Source: Prevotella corporis DSM 18810 = JCM 8529 (GTDB taxonomy: Bacteria; Bacteroidota; Bacteroidia; Bacteroidales; Bacteroidaceae). From it: a stretch of DNA of 62,241 nt. Position 1 is the stretch's first letter, and each line of letters starts with the position of its first letter. The translations under genes were made by a program, and so were the position numbers. The stretch lies in NCBI RefSeq assembly GCF_000430525.1, contig NZ_AUME01000013.1, forward strand, positions 1-62,241, given 5' to 3'. Below the pieces are notes generated by a model that saw only the letters and a list, made by a program, of their open reading frames with translations, was not told where the DNA came from and did not search any database. This document shows positions 10,055 to 21,253 of this stretch, piece after piece.

Positions 10055-10312
10055 TTACTTAGCTTTTTCTACTATTTGAACTAATCTCCATCTCTTTGTA
10101 CGACTCAAAGGACGAGTTTCCATGATAAGAACAGTATCGCCAAGGTTAGCTTCGTTCTTCTCATCGTGAACATGGTACTTTTTCGTCTTCTGAACGAACT
10201 TACCATATATAGGGTGCTTCTCCTTGAACTTAGCGGCAATAACGATGGTTTTATCCATTTTGTTGCTGATAACGACACCCTGTCTTACTTTTCTTAAATT
10301 TCTTGTTTCCAT
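10055..10312 (-). CDS. rpsQ: 30S ribosomal protein S17 (uS17)
   Basis: OB-fold primary 16S rRNA-binding protein. I choose the start [14 protein letters not shown] (85 residues), which is where the family is conserved. An ATG nine bases upstream (10321) is also possible, adding MVQ, and lies 2 bases after the rpmC stop. Core motifs [12 protein letters not shown] and [15 protein letters not shown] are intact. Confidence 0.94.
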   Translation of the reverse strand: METRNLRKVRQGVVISNKMDKTIVIAAKFKEKHPIYGKFVQKTKKYHVHDEKNEANLGDTVLIMETRPLSRTKRWRLVQIVEKAK

Positions 10313-10323
10313 CTGGACCATTG

Positions 10324-10518
10324 TTATTTATTAAGTTCTCTCTGATGAAGCTCAGTCTTCATACGTGCAATATCACGACGGGCAGCCTTAATCAGTGATG
10401 GATTCTCAAGTGGAGTAATCTGATGATTCAGCTTCATTTTAGCAAGAGCTGTCTCAGCATTCTCGATTTTCTCGATCAATTCTTTTGTCTCGAGTGATTT
10501 AACTTCTGTAATCTTCAT
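10324..10518 (-). CDS. rpmC: 50S ribosomal protein L29 (uL29)
   Basis: A 64-residue two-helix protein at the exit tunnel rim, next to L23. The sequence [18 protein letters not shown] and the C-terminal [18 protein letters not shown] are typical. It sits 5 bases after rplP. Confidence 0.97.
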   Translation of the reverse strand: MKITEVKSLETKELIEKIENAETALAKMKLNHQITPLENPSLIKAARRDIARMKTELHQRELNK

Positions 10519-10523
10519 CTTTC

Positions 10524-10952
10524 TTAAGCGTTTTTATCGTAATCACGTCTTACGACGAACTTTGTCTTAACAGGTAATTTCTGAGCTGCAAGGCGGAGTG
10601 CCTCTTTTGCGATGTCAAAACTTACACCTTCTACTTCAAAGAGGATACGGCCTGGTGTAACCGGTGCAACCCATCCAGCGGGATCACCCTTACCTTTACC
10701 CATACGGACATCAGCAGGTTTGCGCGTGATTGGTTTATCAGGGAAAATGCGAATCCAGACCTGGCCTTGGCGGTTCATGTAGCGGTTCACTGCTACACGA
10801 GCAGCCTCAATCTGTCGGCTGTCAATCCACTTTGGCTCAAGAGTCTTGATGCCAAATGAACCAAAAGCCAACTGTGTACCTCTATGAGCGTTGCCTTTAT
10901 TGCCACGTCCATCTTGAGGTCTTCTATATTTTACTCTTTTTGGCTGTAACAT
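10524..10952 (-). CDS. rplP: 50S ribosomal protein L16 (uL16)
   Basis: Large-subunit protein close to the A-site tRNA elbow, 142 residues. It begins [20 protein letters not shown] and has the motif [16 protein letters not shown] followed by [10 protein letters not shown]. It lies 14 bases after rpsC. Confidence 0.98.
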   Translation of the reverse strand: MLQPKRVKYRRPQDGRGNKGNAHRGTQLAFGSFGIKTLEPKWIDSRQIEAARVAVNRYMNRQGQVWIRIFPDKPITRKPADVRMGKGKGDPAGWVAPVTPGRILFEVEGVSFDIAKEALRLAAQKLPVKTKFVVRRDYDKNA

Positions 10953-10966
10953 GATAGCTTCTACTT

Positions 10967-11701
10967 TTAACGGTTATTGTTTCTTCTGCGATTACCGCGT
11001 CCAGAGCGACCGTTTCCACCATTGTTGGAACGTGAATTGCTCTTTTCCTGAGCGAAGTTAGGAGTTAGATCCACCTTGTCGTAAACTTCGCCGCGGCAAA
11101 TCCAAACCTTGATACCCAGGAGGCCAACCTTCGTAAGAGCCTCTGTCTGACAATAATCAATGTCTGCACGGAATGTGTGGAGAGGTGTACGACCTTCCTT
11201 GAACATTTCCTTACGTGCCATTTCGGCACCGTTCAGACGACCAGTAATTTGAACTTTGATACCTTCTGCTCCTGCACGCATTGTGTTGGCTACAGCCATC
11301 TTGATGGCACGACGATAAGCAATCTTACCCTCAACCTGGCGAGCGATGTTGTTACCTACGATATTTGCGTCGAGTTCTGGTTTCTTAATTTCAAAGATAT
11401 TAATCTGAACCTCTTTCTTAAACAGGTTCTTCAATTCTTCTTTAAGCTTGTCAACGTCCTGTCCGCCCTTACCAATAACGATACCTGGGCGAGCTGTGCA
11501 AATAGTGATGGTGACGAGCTTCAATGTACGCTCGATGACAATACGAGAAACGCTTGCTTTCTCCAAACGCTTGTTCAAGTATGTACGGATTTTCTTGTCT
11601 TCCAAGAGGTTATCACCGAAATCCTTGCCACCGAACCAATTTGATTCCCAACCGCGGATAATACCCAAGCGGTTGCTTATTGGATTAACTTTCTGTCCCA
11701 T
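10967..11701 (-). CDS. rpsC: 30S ribosomal protein S3 (uS3)
   Basis: Protein of the mRNA entry channel, 244 residues. An N-terminal KH domain ([18 protein letters not shown]) and the S3 C-terminal domain ([20 protein letters not shown]) are present. The last ~25 residues are an Asn/Arg/Gly/Ser-rich tail, a disordered basic extension common in Bacteroidetes. Confidence 0.97.
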   Translation of the reverse strand: MGQKVNPISNRLGIIRGWESNWFGGKDFGDNLLEDKKIRTYLNKRLEKASVSRIVIERTLKLVTITICTARPGIVIGKGGQDVDKLKEELKNLFKKEVQINIFEIKKPELDANIVGNNIARQVEGKIAYRRAIKMAVANTMRAGAEGIKVQITGRLNGAEMARKEMFKEGRTPLHTFRADIDYCQTEALTKVGLLGIKVWICRGEVYDKVDLTPNFAQEKSNSRSNNGGNGRSGRGNRRRNNNR

Positions 11702-11709
11702 TCTACTAT

Positions 11710-12120
11710 TTATTTTTCATTGTTTGCGTCAGACTTTGCATCTACGAAAAGTGTGACGTGGTTAGAACGTTTGCGGATTCTGTAGCCACGGCCCTGTGGT
11801 GCAGGACGCATGCGCTTCATTGTAACACCTTCGTCAACGAAGATCTTAGAGATATAAAGTTCACCGTCTTCAGCTTTGCGGTCATTCTTGTTCTCCCAGT
11901 TAGCGATAGCTGAACGCAGAAGTTTCTCAACATTCTGAGCAGCTGCCTTCTTTGAGAACCTTAGCACGCCAAGGGCACGATTAACTTCCATTCCACGAAC
12001 CATGTCAACAACATAGCGCATTTTACGTGGAGAAGAAGGGCAGTCCTTGAGCTTTGCAAAATACTGGCTTTTCAAGGCCTCTTTACGAGCCTCAGCCTTT
12101 ATATGTTTTCTTGCTCCCAT
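11710..12120 (-). CDS. rplV: 50S ribosomal protein L22 (uL22)
   Basis: Large-subunit protein whose hairpin lines the exit tunnel, 136 residues. The hairpin region [20 protein letters not shown] near residues 100-119 is intact, with no macrolide-resistance-type deletion. It lies 8 bases ahead of rpsC. Confidence 0.97.
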   Translation of the reverse strand: MGARKHIKAEARKEALKSQYFAKLKDCPSSPRKMRYVVDMVRGMEVNRALGVLRFSKKAAAQNVEKLLRSAIANWENKNDRKAEDGELYISKIFVDEGVTMKRMRPAPQGRGYRIRKRSNHVTLFVDAKSDANNEK

Positions 12121-12158
12121 TATTATATTTATCTATTTTCTAAATGGTTATGACCTGC

Positions 12159-12428
12159 TTACTTCTTATTGTTACCAGAATGTCCACCGAAACGGCGTGT
12201 AGGACTGAACTCTCCGAGCTTGTGACCTACCATATTCTCAGTAATGTAAACAGGGATAAATTTGTTTCCGTTATGAACTGCAACAGTGTGACCCACAAAA
12301 TCAGGGGAAATCATTGATGCTCTGGCCCATGTCTTTACGACAGTCTTCTTACCACTCTCATTCATAGCGAGAATTTTTTTCTCGAGTGATACGTTGATGT
12401 ATGGACCTTTTTTTAATGAACGACTCAT
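12159..12428 (-). CDS. rpsS: 30S ribosomal protein S19 (uS19)
   Basis: Head protein of the small subunit that pairs with S13, 89 residues. The start [19 protein letters not shown] and the core [20 protein letters not shown] are the family signature. It sits 21 bases after rplB. Confidence 0.98.
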   Translation of the reverse strand: MSRSLKKGPYINVSLEKKILAMNESGKKTVVKTWARASMISPDFVGHTVAVHNGNKFIPVYITENMVGHKLGEFSPTRRFGGHSGNNKK

Positions 12429-12449
12429 AATTTACTCTTAATTACTTAA

Positions 12450-13277
12450 TTACTTCTTGTTAGCTCTTTCAATTATATACTTGTTTGAAAGCTTCTTAGG
12501 TGCACGAGTCTTGAGACCCTTAGCATACAAGCCCTTGCGAGAGCGTGGGTGTCCTCCAGACTGACGTCCTTCACCACCACCCATTGGGTGATCAACTGGG
12601 TTCATAACAACACCACGGTTGTGAGGACGACGACCCAACCAGCGTGAGCGACCAGCCTTACCAGACTGTTCAAGAGCGTGATCAGAGTTACCTACACTAC
12701 CGATAGTAGCTTTACAAGCTGAAAGAATCTGGCGAGTTTCGCCAGAAGGGAGTTTAATAACACAATAACTGCCTTCACGAGAAGTAAGCTGAGCAAAGTT
12801 ACCAGCCGAACGAACGAGCAGTGCACCCTGACCTGGACGTAATTCTATGTTATGAATCACTGTACCAATAGGAATGTTTGCCAAAGGAAGTGTATTACCA
12901 ACCTCTGGAGCTGCTGTAGCGCCAGACATCAGTTGAGCACCAACCTGCAGTCCGTTAGGAGCAATAATGTAACGTTTTTCACCATCAGCATAGTACAACA
13001 GGGCAATTCGAGCAGATCTGTTAGGATCATACTCGATTGTCTTTACTACAGCTGGAACACCATCTTTCTCTCGCTTGAAGTCGATAAAACGATACTTCTG
13101 CTTGTGACCTCCACCAATATAGCGGACAGTCATCTTACCGGTGTTGTTTCGACCACCAGTAGAACGCTTACCGTAAACGAGAGACTTCTCTGGCACGGAT
13201 GCAGTAATATCCTCGAACGTGCCAATAACCTTGTGTCTTTGTCCCGGAGTTACCGGTTTTAATTTACGTACTGCCAT
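12450..13277 (-). CDS. rplB: 50S ribosomal protein L2 (uL2)
   Basis: Core large-subunit protein needed for subunit joining and peptidyl transfer, 275 residues. It includes [20 protein letters not shown] near residue 40 and the C-terminal [17 protein letters not shown] with the conserved histidine. It follows rplW by 7 bases. Confidence 0.98.
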   Translation of the reverse strand: MAVRKLKPVTPGQRHKVIGTFEDITASVPEKSLVYGKRSTGGRNNTGKMTVRYIGGGHKQKYRFIDFKREKDGVPAVVKTIEYDPNRSARIALLYYADGEKRYIIAPNGLQVGAQLMSGATAAPEVGNTLPLANIPIGTVIHNIELRPGQGALLVRSAGNFAQLTSREGSYCVIKLPSGETRQILSACKATIGSVGNSDHALEQSGKAGRSRWLGRRPHNRGVVMNPVDHPMGGGEGRQSGGHPRSRKGLYAKGLKTRAPKKLSNKYIIERANKK

Positions 13278-13284
13278 TTTTTAT

Positions 13285-13728
13285 TTAAATATTGCTGTAA
13301 AAATCAATTGTATCGCCAGCTTTCAAAGTGACGATTGCTTTCTTGAATGCGCTCTTCTGGCCTTTCACAAGACCTGCCTTTGTGTAGCGTGCCTGACGCT
13401 TGCCGGCATAACGAGCAGTATTCACATCAATTACTGTAACATTATACAGACTTTCAATTTCCTTCTTAATCTCAAGCTTGTTAGCTTCTGGCTTTACGAT
13501 GAAACCGAACTTTGGCTGAGCATCCTTGGTATAAGTGTAAACAGTCTTTTCCTTGTTCACACCCTCTGGATGACGCTTGTTCTTAACAACATATTTACGT
13601 ACCTCAGCAGTGGCGTTGTGTGCCTTACCTGCTTTTTCGTTAGGAGCTACGATAGTTTTGGCTTCGGAAGACCTGTCTGTAATTTTGGTCATCTTCTCAG
13701 TGACCAATGGTTTAATAATAAATCCCAT
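13285..13728 (-). CDS. rplW: 50S ribosomal protein L23 (uL23) with a ~50-residue insertion
   Basis: Exit-tunnel rim protein and the docking site for trigger factor and signal recognition particle. The N terminus MGFIIKPLVTEKMTKITD and the C-terminal part (FGFIVKPEANKLEIKKEIE to GDTIDFYSNI) match L23 of Bacteroidetes, which I know as about 96 residues. This protein has 147 because residues ~19-71 (about 13516-13674) are an extra Lys-rich block between helix 1 and the first strand. The block is in frame, with no stop or repeat in it. The rest of the family core is intact, so the protein is probably functional. Confidence 0.95.
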   Translation of the reverse strand: MGFIIKPLVTEKMTKITDRSSEAKTIVAPNEKAGKAHNATAEVRKYVVKNKRHPEGVNKEKTVYTYTKDAQPKFGFIVKPEANKLEIKKEIESLYNVTVIDVNTARYAGKRQARYTKAGLVKGQKSAFKKAIVTLKAGDTIDFYSNI

Positions 13729-13750
13729 AATTCTTACTGTCTCCTACTTT

Positions 13751-14380
13751 TTACTTGGTTAAGATTTCGTCGATTGTCTTCAAAGAATTTTCAGTCACAA
13801 CGAGCACGTCTGCATTCAATACGTTGTATGAATTCACCTGTGCAGCTGTTGTAACTTGTGCTTTCTCTAAATTACGAGCCGACAAATATACATTTTTCTC
13901 TACTTCTGGCAAAACGAGAAGCACTTTCTTGCCGTTAACCTTAAGATTTTTAGCAAAATTTATGAAATCTTTAGTTTTCGGCGCATCAAAATTGAAGTCT
14001 TCGACAACAACGATAGCCTCTTCCTGTGCCTTATAAGCCAACGCTGATTTACGAGCAAGAGCCTTAACTTTCTTGTTGAGTTTGAAGCTGTAATCGCGAG
14101 GAGTAGGACCGAATACACGACCACCACCTACGAGTACTGGTGAGTTGATATCACCACGACGTGCTCCACCGCCACCTTTCTGACGGCCAAGTTTGCGTGT
14201 TGAACCAGCATGCTCGCTTCTTTCTTTTGTTTTCGCTGTTCCCTGACGCTGAGCTGCGAGATAGCGTTTTACGTCAAGATAGAGTACATGATCGTTTGGC
14301 TCAATTCCGAAGATATTCTCGTTAAGAGTCACCTTACGGCCGGTCTCCTGACCTTTGATATCTAATACGTTAATATCCAT
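13751..14380 (-). CDS. rplD: 50S ribosomal protein L4 (uL4)
   Basis: Tunnel-lining protein that in E. coli also represses the S10 operon. It has 209 residues, with the tunnel loop region [19 protein letters not shown] (about residues 60-78) and the C-terminal [18 protein letters not shown]. Its start overlaps the rplC stop by one base. Confidence 0.97.
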   Translation of the reverse strand: MDINVLDIKGQETGRKVTLNENIFGIEPNDHVLYLDVKRYLAAQRQGTAKTKERSEHAGSTRKLGRQKGGGGARRGDINSPVLVGGGRVFGPTPRDYSFKLNKKVKALARKSALAYKAQEEAIVVVEDFNFDAPKTKDFINFAKNLKVNGKKVLLVLPEVEKNVYLSARNLEKAQVTTAAQVNSYNVLNADVLVVTENSLKTIDEILTK

Positions 14381-14994
14381 TACTTATTAATTATAAGGGT
14401 TGAACCATTACATCCAGCAACACTTCCCTTAAGAAGAAGGAGATTGTGCTCTGGAATTACCTTTAACACTTGAAGGTTCTGAGTAGTAACTCTGTCACCT
14501 CCCATCTGGCCACCCATGCGCATGCCCTTGAAGACCTTTGCTGGGTATGAACAAGCACCGATGGCTCCCGGCTTGCGTGCGCGGTCGTCCTGACCGTGAG
14601 TAGATTGACCTACACCACCGAATCCGTGGCGTTTTACGACGCCCTGGAAGCCTTTACCCTTAGACGTACCTACAACATCAACGTATTTCACATCGTTGAA
14701 CAGTTCTACGGTAATCGTGTCACCGAGGTTGTACTCCTCATCAAATCTGAACTCGGCCAAGTGCTTCTTTGGTGTTGTGCCGGCCTTCTTGAAATGTCCC
14801 TGCTGTGGCTTTGAAGTTCTCTTTTCCTTAGCCTCGCCGAAACCTAACTGAACAGCCTTGTAACCGTCTTTTTCTTCTGTTTTGATCTGGGTTACAACAC
14901 AAGGACCAGCTTCGATAACAGTGCACGGTACGTTCTTACCGTCGGCACTGAAAACGGATGTCATTCCGATTTTCTTTCCTAATAATCCTGGCAT
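14380..14994 (-). CDS. rplC: 50S ribosomal protein L3 (uL3)
   Basis: Early assembly protein whose extension reaches the peptidyl transferase centre, 204 residues. The start [15 protein letters not shown] and the motif [20 protein letters not shown] are diagnostic. It overlaps rplD by one base and follows rpsJ by 50 bases. Confidence 0.98.
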   Translation of the reverse strand: MPGLLGKKIGMTSVFSADGKNVPCTVIEAGPCVVTQIKTEEKDGYKAVQLGFGEAKEKRTSKPQQGHFKKAGTTPKKHLAEFRFDEEYNLGDTITVELFNDVKYVDVVGTSKGKGFQGVVKRHGFGGVGQSTHGQDDRARKPGAIGACSYPAKVFKGMRMGGQMGGDRVTTQNLQVLKVIPEHNLLLLKGSVAGCNGSTLIINK

Positions 14995-15044
14995 TTCAAT
15001 TAAATTTTAAATAATAAACTAATTAATTTCTTCGTAAGAGGGTA

Positions 15045-15350
15045 TTACACCTTGATTTCAACCTCAACACCTGACGGAAGCTCCAATTTCATCAATGCGT
15101 CAACAGTCTTTGGTGTTGAGCTGTAGATGTCGATGAGACGTTTGAATTCCGACAACTGGAATTGCTCGCGTGACTTCTTGTTTACGAATGTTGAGCGGTT
15201 TACAGTGTAAATACGCTTGTGTGTTGGCAATGGAATTGGTCCGCTGACGATAGCGCCAGTAGCCTTTACTGCCTTAACGATTTTTTCTGCTGACTTATCA
15301 ACCAACTGATGGTCGTAAGACTTAAGCTTGATACGAATCTTCTGACTCAT
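15045..15350 (-). CDS. rpsJ: 30S ribosomal protein S10 (uS10)
   Basis: Head protein of the small subunit, which also serves NusB in antitermination. It has 101 residues, start [19 protein letters not shown] and core [19 protein letters not shown]. It opens the S10 cluster, 90 bases after fusA; that gap contains a hairpin (15391-15422). Confidence 0.98.
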   Translation of the reverse strand: MSQKIRIKLKSYDHQLVDKSAEKIVKAVKATGAIVSGPIPLPTHKRIYTVNRSTFVNKKSREQFQLSEFKRLIDIYSSTPKTVDALMKLELPSGVEVEIKV

Positions 15351-15390
15351 GGTTTTATAATTTTAATTTTTTGATAGAGAGCAAGGCATA

Positions 15391-15422
15391 CATCTCCATA
15401 AGAGTCATAAGCTATGAAGATG
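15391..15422 (-). promoter_or_regulatory. Hairpin in the fusA-rpsJ gap
   Basis: On the minus strand CATCTTCATA and TATGGAGATG can pair over 10 bp with one G-U pair and a 12-base loop. No T run follows, so it is not a simple terminator. By position it could be an mRNA processing or S10-leader control element; this is inference. Confidence 0.4.
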
Positions 15423-15440
15423 CTACCCAACTGTTTATTT

Positions 15441-17558
15441 TTACTTTATCAAGTCTGAATTGCCATTCAACTCGTCCAAAATCTCTTTTGCGAGGTTATT
15501 GGAAACAGCTGCATGATGGTCATATTCCATTGAAGAGGTTGCACGACCTGACGTGATGGTACGCAAAGCTGTCACGTAACCGAACATTTCAGACAGTGGC
15601 ACCATTGCCTTGACAACACGAGCGCCGCTGCGAGCCTCCTCCATGCCCTGAACGAGACCACGACGCTTGTTTAAGTCGCCTATGACATCACCCATGTTTT
15701 CTTCCGGAGTGACAACTTCAACCTTCATAATAGGCTCCATCAACACAGGACCTGCCTGTGGACAAAGTTTCTTGAAAGCTTGGTGAGCTACCAACTCGAA
15801 AGATAACTGGTCTGAGTCAACCGGGTGGAAAGAACCATCGGTCAGTGTAACCTTCAAACCAGTGATTGGGAAGCCGCCGAGAACACCATTGCTCAGGCAG
15901 TCTTTAAAACCCTTCTCTACAGATGGAATAAATTCCTTAGGCACGTTACCACCCTTGACAACGTTGATAAACTGCAAGTCGCCTTCTGTGTAGTCCTCGT
16001 CCTTTGGCTCAATTGTCACATCGATACAAGCGAACTTACCGCGACCACCCGACTGTTTCTTGTAAGTCTCACGGCTCTGAGCAGCCTTAGTGATGGCTTC
16101 CTTATAGTTAACCTGCGGCTTACCTTGGTTACATTCTACCTTGAATTCACGCTTCAAACGGTCGATAATGATATCCAAGTGAAGCTCACCCATACCAGAG
16201 ATTATGGTCTGCCCACTCTGCTCGTCGGTACGAACAGTGAAGGTTGGATCTTCCTCAGCCAACTTGGCGAGTCCGTTGTCGAGTTTTGCAATATCAGCCT
16301 GGCTCTTTGGTTCAACGGCGATTGAAATCACTGTATCAGGGAAGGTCATCGACTCAAGTACAATAGGATGAGCCTCGTCGCACAATGTATCACCTGTGCG
16401 GATATCTTTGAAGCCTACACCTGCGCCGATATCACCAGCATCGATTGACTCCATAGCGATTTCCTTGTTTGAGTTCATCTGGAAGAGACGACTGATGCGC
16501 TCCTTCTTGCCAGAACGTGGGTTGTAAACGTAAGAACCAGCAACAACCTTTCCTGAGTAAACACGGAAGAACACCAAACGGCCCATGAATGGATCTGTGG
16601 CAATCTTAAATGCCAAAGCTGCCGTTGGCTCTGTTTCGCTTGCCTTACGCTCTTCCTCTTCCTCTGTGTCAGGGTTTATGCCCTTTGTAACCACAGTATC
16701 GAGTGGTGATGGCAAGAATGCGCATACATAGTCGAGCAATGTCTGCACACCTTTATTCTTATATGAAGAACCGAGCAACATTGGGCAACATTCCATTTCA
16801 ATACATCCCTTGCGGATAGCCGCAATGATTTTCTCCTCTGGAACATCCTTACCCTCAAGATAAAGCTCCATTACATCATCGTCATAATTAGCAGCACCCT
16901 CAAGCAACTTGTCGCGCCATTCAGCAGCCTCATCGGCCAATTCTGCAGGAACATCCTCGATGTCGTACTTGGCTCCCATTGTCTCATCATGCCAAATAAT
17001 AGCCTTCATCTTGATCAGGTCGATAACACCTTTGAAATTCTCCTCTGCCCCGATAGGGATCTGAATTGCAATAGGATTAGCTCCCAAAATATCTTTCATC
17101 TGGCGAACCGTCTCATAGAAGTCGGCACCAGAACGGTCCATCTTATTAACATAACCAACGCGTGGAACGTTATACTTGTCAGCCTGACGCCATACGGTTT
17201 CAGACTGTGGCTGAACACCGTCAGCAGCAGAATATGTTGCAACAGCTCCGTCCAATACGCGGAGTGAGCGCTCCACCTCGGCGGTAAAGTCAACGTGTCC
17301 CGGAGTATCAATCAGATTAATCTTGTAAGACTTACCTTGGTAGTTCCAGTTACAAGTGGTGGCAGCAGAGGTAATGGTAATACCGCGCTCCTGCTCCTGA
17401 GCCATCCAGTCCATGGTAGCAGCACCATCATGCACTTCACCAATCTTGTGAGTTTTTCCCGTATAGAACAGGATACGCTCAGAAGTTGTTGTCTTACCGG
17501 CATCGATGTGAGCCATGATACCGATGTTACGCGTCAAATGTAAATCGTGATTTGCCAT
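15441..17558 (-). CDS. fusA: Elongation factor G
   Basis: GTPase that moves tRNA and mRNA through the ribosome. It has 705 residues, with the P-loop AHIDAGKT at 16-23, effector region [21 protein letters not shown] and NKMDR. The remaining domains II-V run to the end without gaps. It lies between rpsG (30 bases upstream) and rpsJ, which joins the str and S10 clusters as is usual in Bacteroidales. Confidence 0.98.
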   Translation of the reverse strand: MANHDLHLTRNIGIMAHIDAGKTTTSERILFYTGKTHKIGEVHDGAATMDWMAQEQERGITITSAATTCNWNYQGKSYKINLIDTPGHVDFTAEVERSLRVLDGAVATYSAADGVQPQSETVWRQADKYNVPRVGYVNKMDRSGADFYETVRQMKDILGANPIAIQIPIGAEENFKGVIDLIKMKAIIWHDETMGAKYDIEDVPAELADEAAEWRDKLLEGAANYDDDVMELYLEGKDVPEEKIIAAIRKGCIEMECCPMLLGSSYKNKGVQTLLDYVCAFLPSPLDTVVTKGINPDTEEEEERKASETEPTAALAFKIATDPFMGRLVFFRVYSGKVVAGSYVYNPRSGKKERISRLFQMNSNKEIAMESIDAGDIGAGVGFKDIRTGDTLCDEAHPIVLESMTFPDTVISIAVEPKSQADIAKLDNGLAKLAEEDPTFTVRTDEQSGQTIISGMGELHLDIIIDRLKREFKVECNQGKPQVNYKEAITKAAQSRETYKKQSGGRGKFACIDVTIEPKDEDYTEGDLQFINVVKGGNVPKEFIPSVEKGFKDCLSNGVLGGFPITGLKVTLTDGSFHPVDSDQLSFELVAHQAFKKLCPQAGPVLMEPIMKVEVVTPEENMGDVIGDLNKRRGLVQGMEEARSGARVVKAMVPLSEMFGYVTALRTITSGRATSSMEYDHHAAVSNNLAKEILDELNGNSDLIK

Positions 17559-17588
17559 TTTGTTTCCTTTAATGTTTAGTTATGTCAG

Positions 17589-18065
17589 TTAGAATCTGAA
17601 GTGAGCAAATGCACGGTTAGCCTCAGCCATACGATGCATATCTTCTTTACGCTTATAAGCACCACCCTGACTGTTTACAGCATCCATAATTTCTGCCGCC
17701 AACTTTTCAGCCATGCTCTTACCTCCACGCTTGCGGGCAAAGGCAATCATATTCTTCATAGACACACTTTCCTTGCGGTCTGGACGGATTTCTGTCGGGA
17801 CTTGGAAAGTAGCGCCACCGACACGGCGACTTTTCACCTCTACCTGTGGTGTAATATTGTCGAGTGCCTGTTTCCAGATTTCAAGTGGAGACTTCTCCTG
17901 GTCCTTTGACTTTTCAGCTACAATATCAAGCGCTGCATAGAATATTTCGTATGAGGTATTCTTCTTACCATCATACATAAGGTGATTCACGAACTTTGAG
18001 ACCTTCTGATCATTAAACTTGGGATCTGGTAAGATCACACGTTTCTTTGGTTTTGCTTTTCTCAT
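17589..18065 (-). CDS. rpsG: 30S ribosomal protein S7 (uS7)
   Basis: Head assembly protein at the E site, 158 residues. Motifs: [20 protein letters not shown] near the N terminus, [18 protein letters not shown] in the middle, and [14 protein letters not shown] at the C terminus. A 226-base gap with no gene separates it from rpsL. Confidence 0.98.
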   Translation of the reverse strand: MRKAKPKKRVILPDPKFNDQKVSKFVNHLMYDGKKNTSYEIFYAALDIVAEKSKDQEKSPLEIWKQALDNITPQVEVKSRRVGGATFQVPTEIRPDRKESVSMKNMIAFARKRGGKSMAEKLAAEIMDAVNSQGGAYKRKEDMHRMAEANRAFAHFRF

Positions 18066-18291
18066 TTTATATAAAAACTTTATCAGTCTGCGGAGGCTGT
18101 CGTCTTATCCGTTCTTCAAAATCCACTCTTGGACTTTTACTCAACCTTGTGATTAACAATTCTCCAGCAAAACTTATTTTGATTCTCTATTGTTTACCTC
18201 TCATTTACCAACCCTCTCCGACTGTTAATTGAAAGGCTTTACAACCATTCAAGTTCCCTTCCCAATAGAGGGAAAGAAACTCAAACGATTA

Positions 18292-18675
18292 TTATTTCTT
18301 AGCTGCCTTTGGGCGCTTTGCACCGTACTTTGAACGGCGCTGTGTGCGGTTTGCTACACCTGCGGTATCAAGCGTACCACGAACGATGTGATAGCGTACA
18401 CCAGGGAGGTCCTTAACACGACCACCACGAACCAACACGATACTGTGCTCCTGCAAGTTGTGGCCTTCTCCTGGTATGTAGGAGTTGACTTCCTTCTGGT
18501 TTGTCAAACGAACACGGGCAACCTTACGCATTGCCGAATTAGGCTTTTTAGGTGTTGTAGTATAAACACGAACACAGACTCCACGACGTTGAGGACAATT
18601 ATCCAAAGCCGGAGACTTGCTCTTTTCTACAATCACTTTTCTGCCATTTTTTACCAATTGTGAAATAGTAGGCAT
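18292..18675 (-). CDS. rpsL: 30S ribosomal protein S12 (uS12)
   Basis: Decoding-centre protein, 127 residues. The streptomycin-linked segments [15 protein letters not shown] and [16 protein letters not shown] are of the wild-type, drug-sensitive form, and the second includes the Asp that is often methylthiolated. It is the first gene of the str operon, with its promoter about 105 bases upstream. Confidence 0.98.
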   Translation of the reverse strand: MPTISQLVKNGRKVIVEKSKSPALDNCPQRRGVCVRVYTTTPKKPNSAMRKVARVRLTNQKEVNSYIPGEGHNLQEHSIVLVRGGRVKDLPGVRYHIVRGTLDTAGVANRTQRRSKYGAKRPKAAKK

Positions 18676-18779
18676 AATTGAATTTATTATATATTATTAT
18701 CTTATTTAATATCAACCTGTTAAAACACCAATACACACCTTAATATATAAGAAGACGCACATAGAGGTGTTTCGGGGTG

Positions 18780-18787
18780 CAAAGGTA
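18780..18787 (-). promoter_or_regulatory. Promoter -7 element of the str (rpsL) operon
   Basis: The minus strand reads TACCTTTG, an exact TAnnTTTG element. The leader of about 100 bases to rpsL contains a 7-bp inverted repeat (AAACACC at 18723-18729, GGTGTTT at 18766-18772). Because the promoter lies downstream of res, the ribosomal transcript does not depend on the restriction genes. Confidence 0.75.
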
Positions 18788-18883
18788 CAAACTTTCTATT
18801 AAACGACCTAACAATAAGAAAAAGAATAACTTAGCCCGCTTGCTTAATTAACAATAAATAACTATTACTTCTTTTTTTAACAT

Positions 18884-21253
18884 TCACATTTGTTCCCATT
18901 CATCCATGGACCGTGACTGATAGCTGTATTGTGGCTCTTTATTCAGCATCCACATTCCATTCCGCTTGCATACAATTCCTCCTATATAACGAATGTTTTC
19001 CCTATTCCACCCATTAAGGATTTTAATGCGTCTTTGCAACTCATTCGCCTTATCGTGCGTATCTTGAGAAGAGGCTGTAATACCGCCTTTCGTATCGTAA
19101 ATTCCTATAGTACCATCATAATAGTGTACAATCCAGTCGGGATAAAATAAATGAGTTTCACCATCCTCAGAACTCTCATAGCGGATAGATAGAAAATCTT
19201 TTCCACTATCGCCGTTTTTCATCCACCAGTCCACAGTTTCTTGCGCGTCGAGAAATTCTGCAAACTCCTGTTCAGTCTTTCTCCCTTTGTAGTTTTTCCT
19301 GATATAAAAAGGGCGAAAGAGACACCTTTTCATTTCCAATGCCTCATAATCGTCGGTATAGGCATATCTTTTTTTAACTACAAAAGTTTCAACTTCTTGC
19401 TTTTCTGCCTGTTCTTTTCTACTGTTCTTCTGTTTTGCGAGATTGGGTTTATAGGCCTTCAACATTTCAAAGAAAGCACGGCGAATAAGACCACCATCAG
19501 CACATTCAAAATCTTTGATAAAGATTCGGTAACATTGATCGTCAGAAAGGTTAGGCACTACTTGTTTCAGCCATATACGTAAAGCTGATTTCAATATAGA
19601 CCACGATCGTGAAACGTTTTTGATTTTAGTGTTATCATCTTCCTGTTCGCGAAGCAACTGGACACATATTAGACCGAAAGTCTTTTCCGCATCATTGCGA
19701 CTCAGTTCCACATTGGCATCATCGCCCAATTTTAATATATCGGTCGATATCTGGTCGATATCCTCAAACTTTGCGTTCACAATTATATCACGTGTAATTC
19801 GGGGATTGAGCAACATGCCTTTCTGCTCCAAACGTTTCCTACGCTGACTGAAAATGTCGTTATCTGTTATACAAAAAAAATTGTTAAACTCGCTTACTAA
19901 GCAAGCCTGAAACTTATCTGCACGCCCCAAGTCGCCATAATCTATACGGGGGATATACTCAGTATTGAGCTTTACGTCAATTTCAAAATCCTCTCCCTTA
20001 CGGTTTTCTGCAAGATAAAGCTTAGGTTTGTTCGTATTCGACTGTTCGGGCACGTTCACTTCGTTGCGCTGGTAGTTGGTATAGAGGTAGCCTGTTCGAA
20101 AAATATCGCAGCCAGACACACCACGAACGGGAACACGCAGAATGCGCCCAACGGTTTGAGTATGGAATGTTGCCGACTTTACTTCGCGAAACATCACCAA
20201 TATCTGTGCTCTCGGACAATCCCATCCAGTTCCTGCCGCCACTTTAAACAACAAGTATTCATAGTTGGAATTATTGTCTTCGATCCCTTCAGGTTTCTTC
20301 TTTTGGTCAAACCAACAGGCGATGTTCTCTTGTGCTACACCATTGCGGAGTAGTAAACCCGTAACTATCTCCTCCTTGGTCTGTACAATATTATCGCCAT
20401 AGACAGCATCGTCATTGGGGAGCTGTATCAGTACGAGTGGATTGACAGCTAAACCAAAGTGGTCTATCTGCAATTTCAGTTCCGCACGCTTTTCCATCGC
20501 CATCTTCACCAAACTCTCGTCCAGGTCTTGCCCACTCTGTTTCCGCAAATCTTCCTCCGTCTGGCATACAACTTCAGCTTTTATCATACCGGCATCAACA
20601 ACCTCTTGTCGATTGATTTCCACATATCCTTCTCTAAAATGATTCACATCGGTGGCTGATGGCTCCCGCTCAGGGGTCGCAGAAACTCGAATAATCAATT
20701 TTGGATCCATCGGCTGAATGACATCACGCATAGAAGCCGTTGTCACATTTTTGTGACTCTCATCGATAACCAGTATTATTTCCCGCCCATCGGCATGTGT
20801 CTGTTCAACAACATCTTCATAGTAGTAGCCTTGCTCTTTCAACATGCGTTCATCGTCGGGCCGACGGTTGACACGGTTTTCTGCCTTACGGCTTACAAGT
20901 TTCTGCCAATTGAGAAACATCACATCGTTTTTCTCCAATCGCCCTAAATCGAAATCGCTGATGGTGAGCAGTCGCCCTGGTATGTTAGGAGCAAAATAGT
21001 CTCTGAATTTGTCGCGACTCTGCATGGCAAGGTCGTCAGAGAAGGTTATCCAAACGAAAGCCACATCTTGTTGCCAGTCAGGTTGATGGGCCAGTTCGCA
21101 AATCAATCGTCCGGTCATATAAGTCTTACCGCTACCCGTTGGTGCTTTAAAAGTAAGGTTTTGCTGCTGCCCCTCGTTGCGCCAAAGCCTTTTAACCCAC
21201 CAAAGAAGACTGTCGATGGCTTTTTCTTGAAACAATATCTTTTCCATATTCAT
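18884..21253 (-). CDS. res: Type III restriction enzyme, Res subunit (helicase-nuclease)
   Basis: ATP-dependent translocase and endonuclease partner of Mod. It has 789 residues. Seen in order are the Walker A motif APTGSGKT (37-44), DESH (164-167), SATPE (191-195), the helicase C-terminal motif TVGRILRVP, and a C-terminal PD-(D/E)xK nuclease: PD at 705-706 and D720-x-K722 in YDTKGG. All key residues are present, so it looks intact. Its ATG abuts the mod stop (TAA then ATG), which implies translational coupling. A second ATG two codons in is also possible. No clear terminator follows it. Confidence 0.93.
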   Translation of the reverse strand: MNMEKILFQEKAIDSLLWWVKRLWRNEGQQQNLTFKAPTGSGKTYMTGRLICELAHQPDWQQDVAFVWITFSDDLAMQSRDKFRDYFAPNIPGRLLTISDFDLGRLEKNDVMFLNWQKLVSRKAENRVNRRPDDERMLKEQGYYYEDVVEQTHADGREIILVIDESHKNVTTASMRDVIQPMDPKLIIRVSATPEREPSATDVNHFREGYVEINRQEVVDAGMIKAEVVCQTEEDLRKQSGQDLDESLVKMAMEKRAELKLQIDHFGLAVNPLVLIQLPNDDAVYGDNIVQTKEEIVTGLLLRNGVAQENIACWFDQKKKPEGIEDNNSNYEYLLFKVAAGTGWDCPRAQILVMFREVKSATFHTQTVGRILRVPVRGVSGCDIFRTGYLYTNYQRNEVNVPEQSNTNKPKLYLAENRKGEDFEIDVKLNTEYIPRIDYGDLGRADKFQACLVSEFNNFFCITDNDIFSQRRKRLEQKGMLLNPRITRDIIVNAKFEDIDQISTDILKLGDDANVELSRNDAEKTFGLICVQLLREQEDDNTKIKNVSRSWSILKSALRIWLKQVVPNLSDDQCYRIFIKDFECADGGLIRRAFFEMLKAYKPNLAKQKNSRKEQAEKQEVETFVVKKRYAYTDDYEALEMKRCLFRPFYIRKNYKGRKTEQEFAEFLDAQETVDWWMKNGDSGKDFLSIRYESSEDGETHLFYPDWIVHYYDGTIGIYDTKGGITASSQDTHDKANELQRRIKILNGWNRENIRYIGGIVCKRNGMWMLNKEPQYSYQSRSMDEWEQM

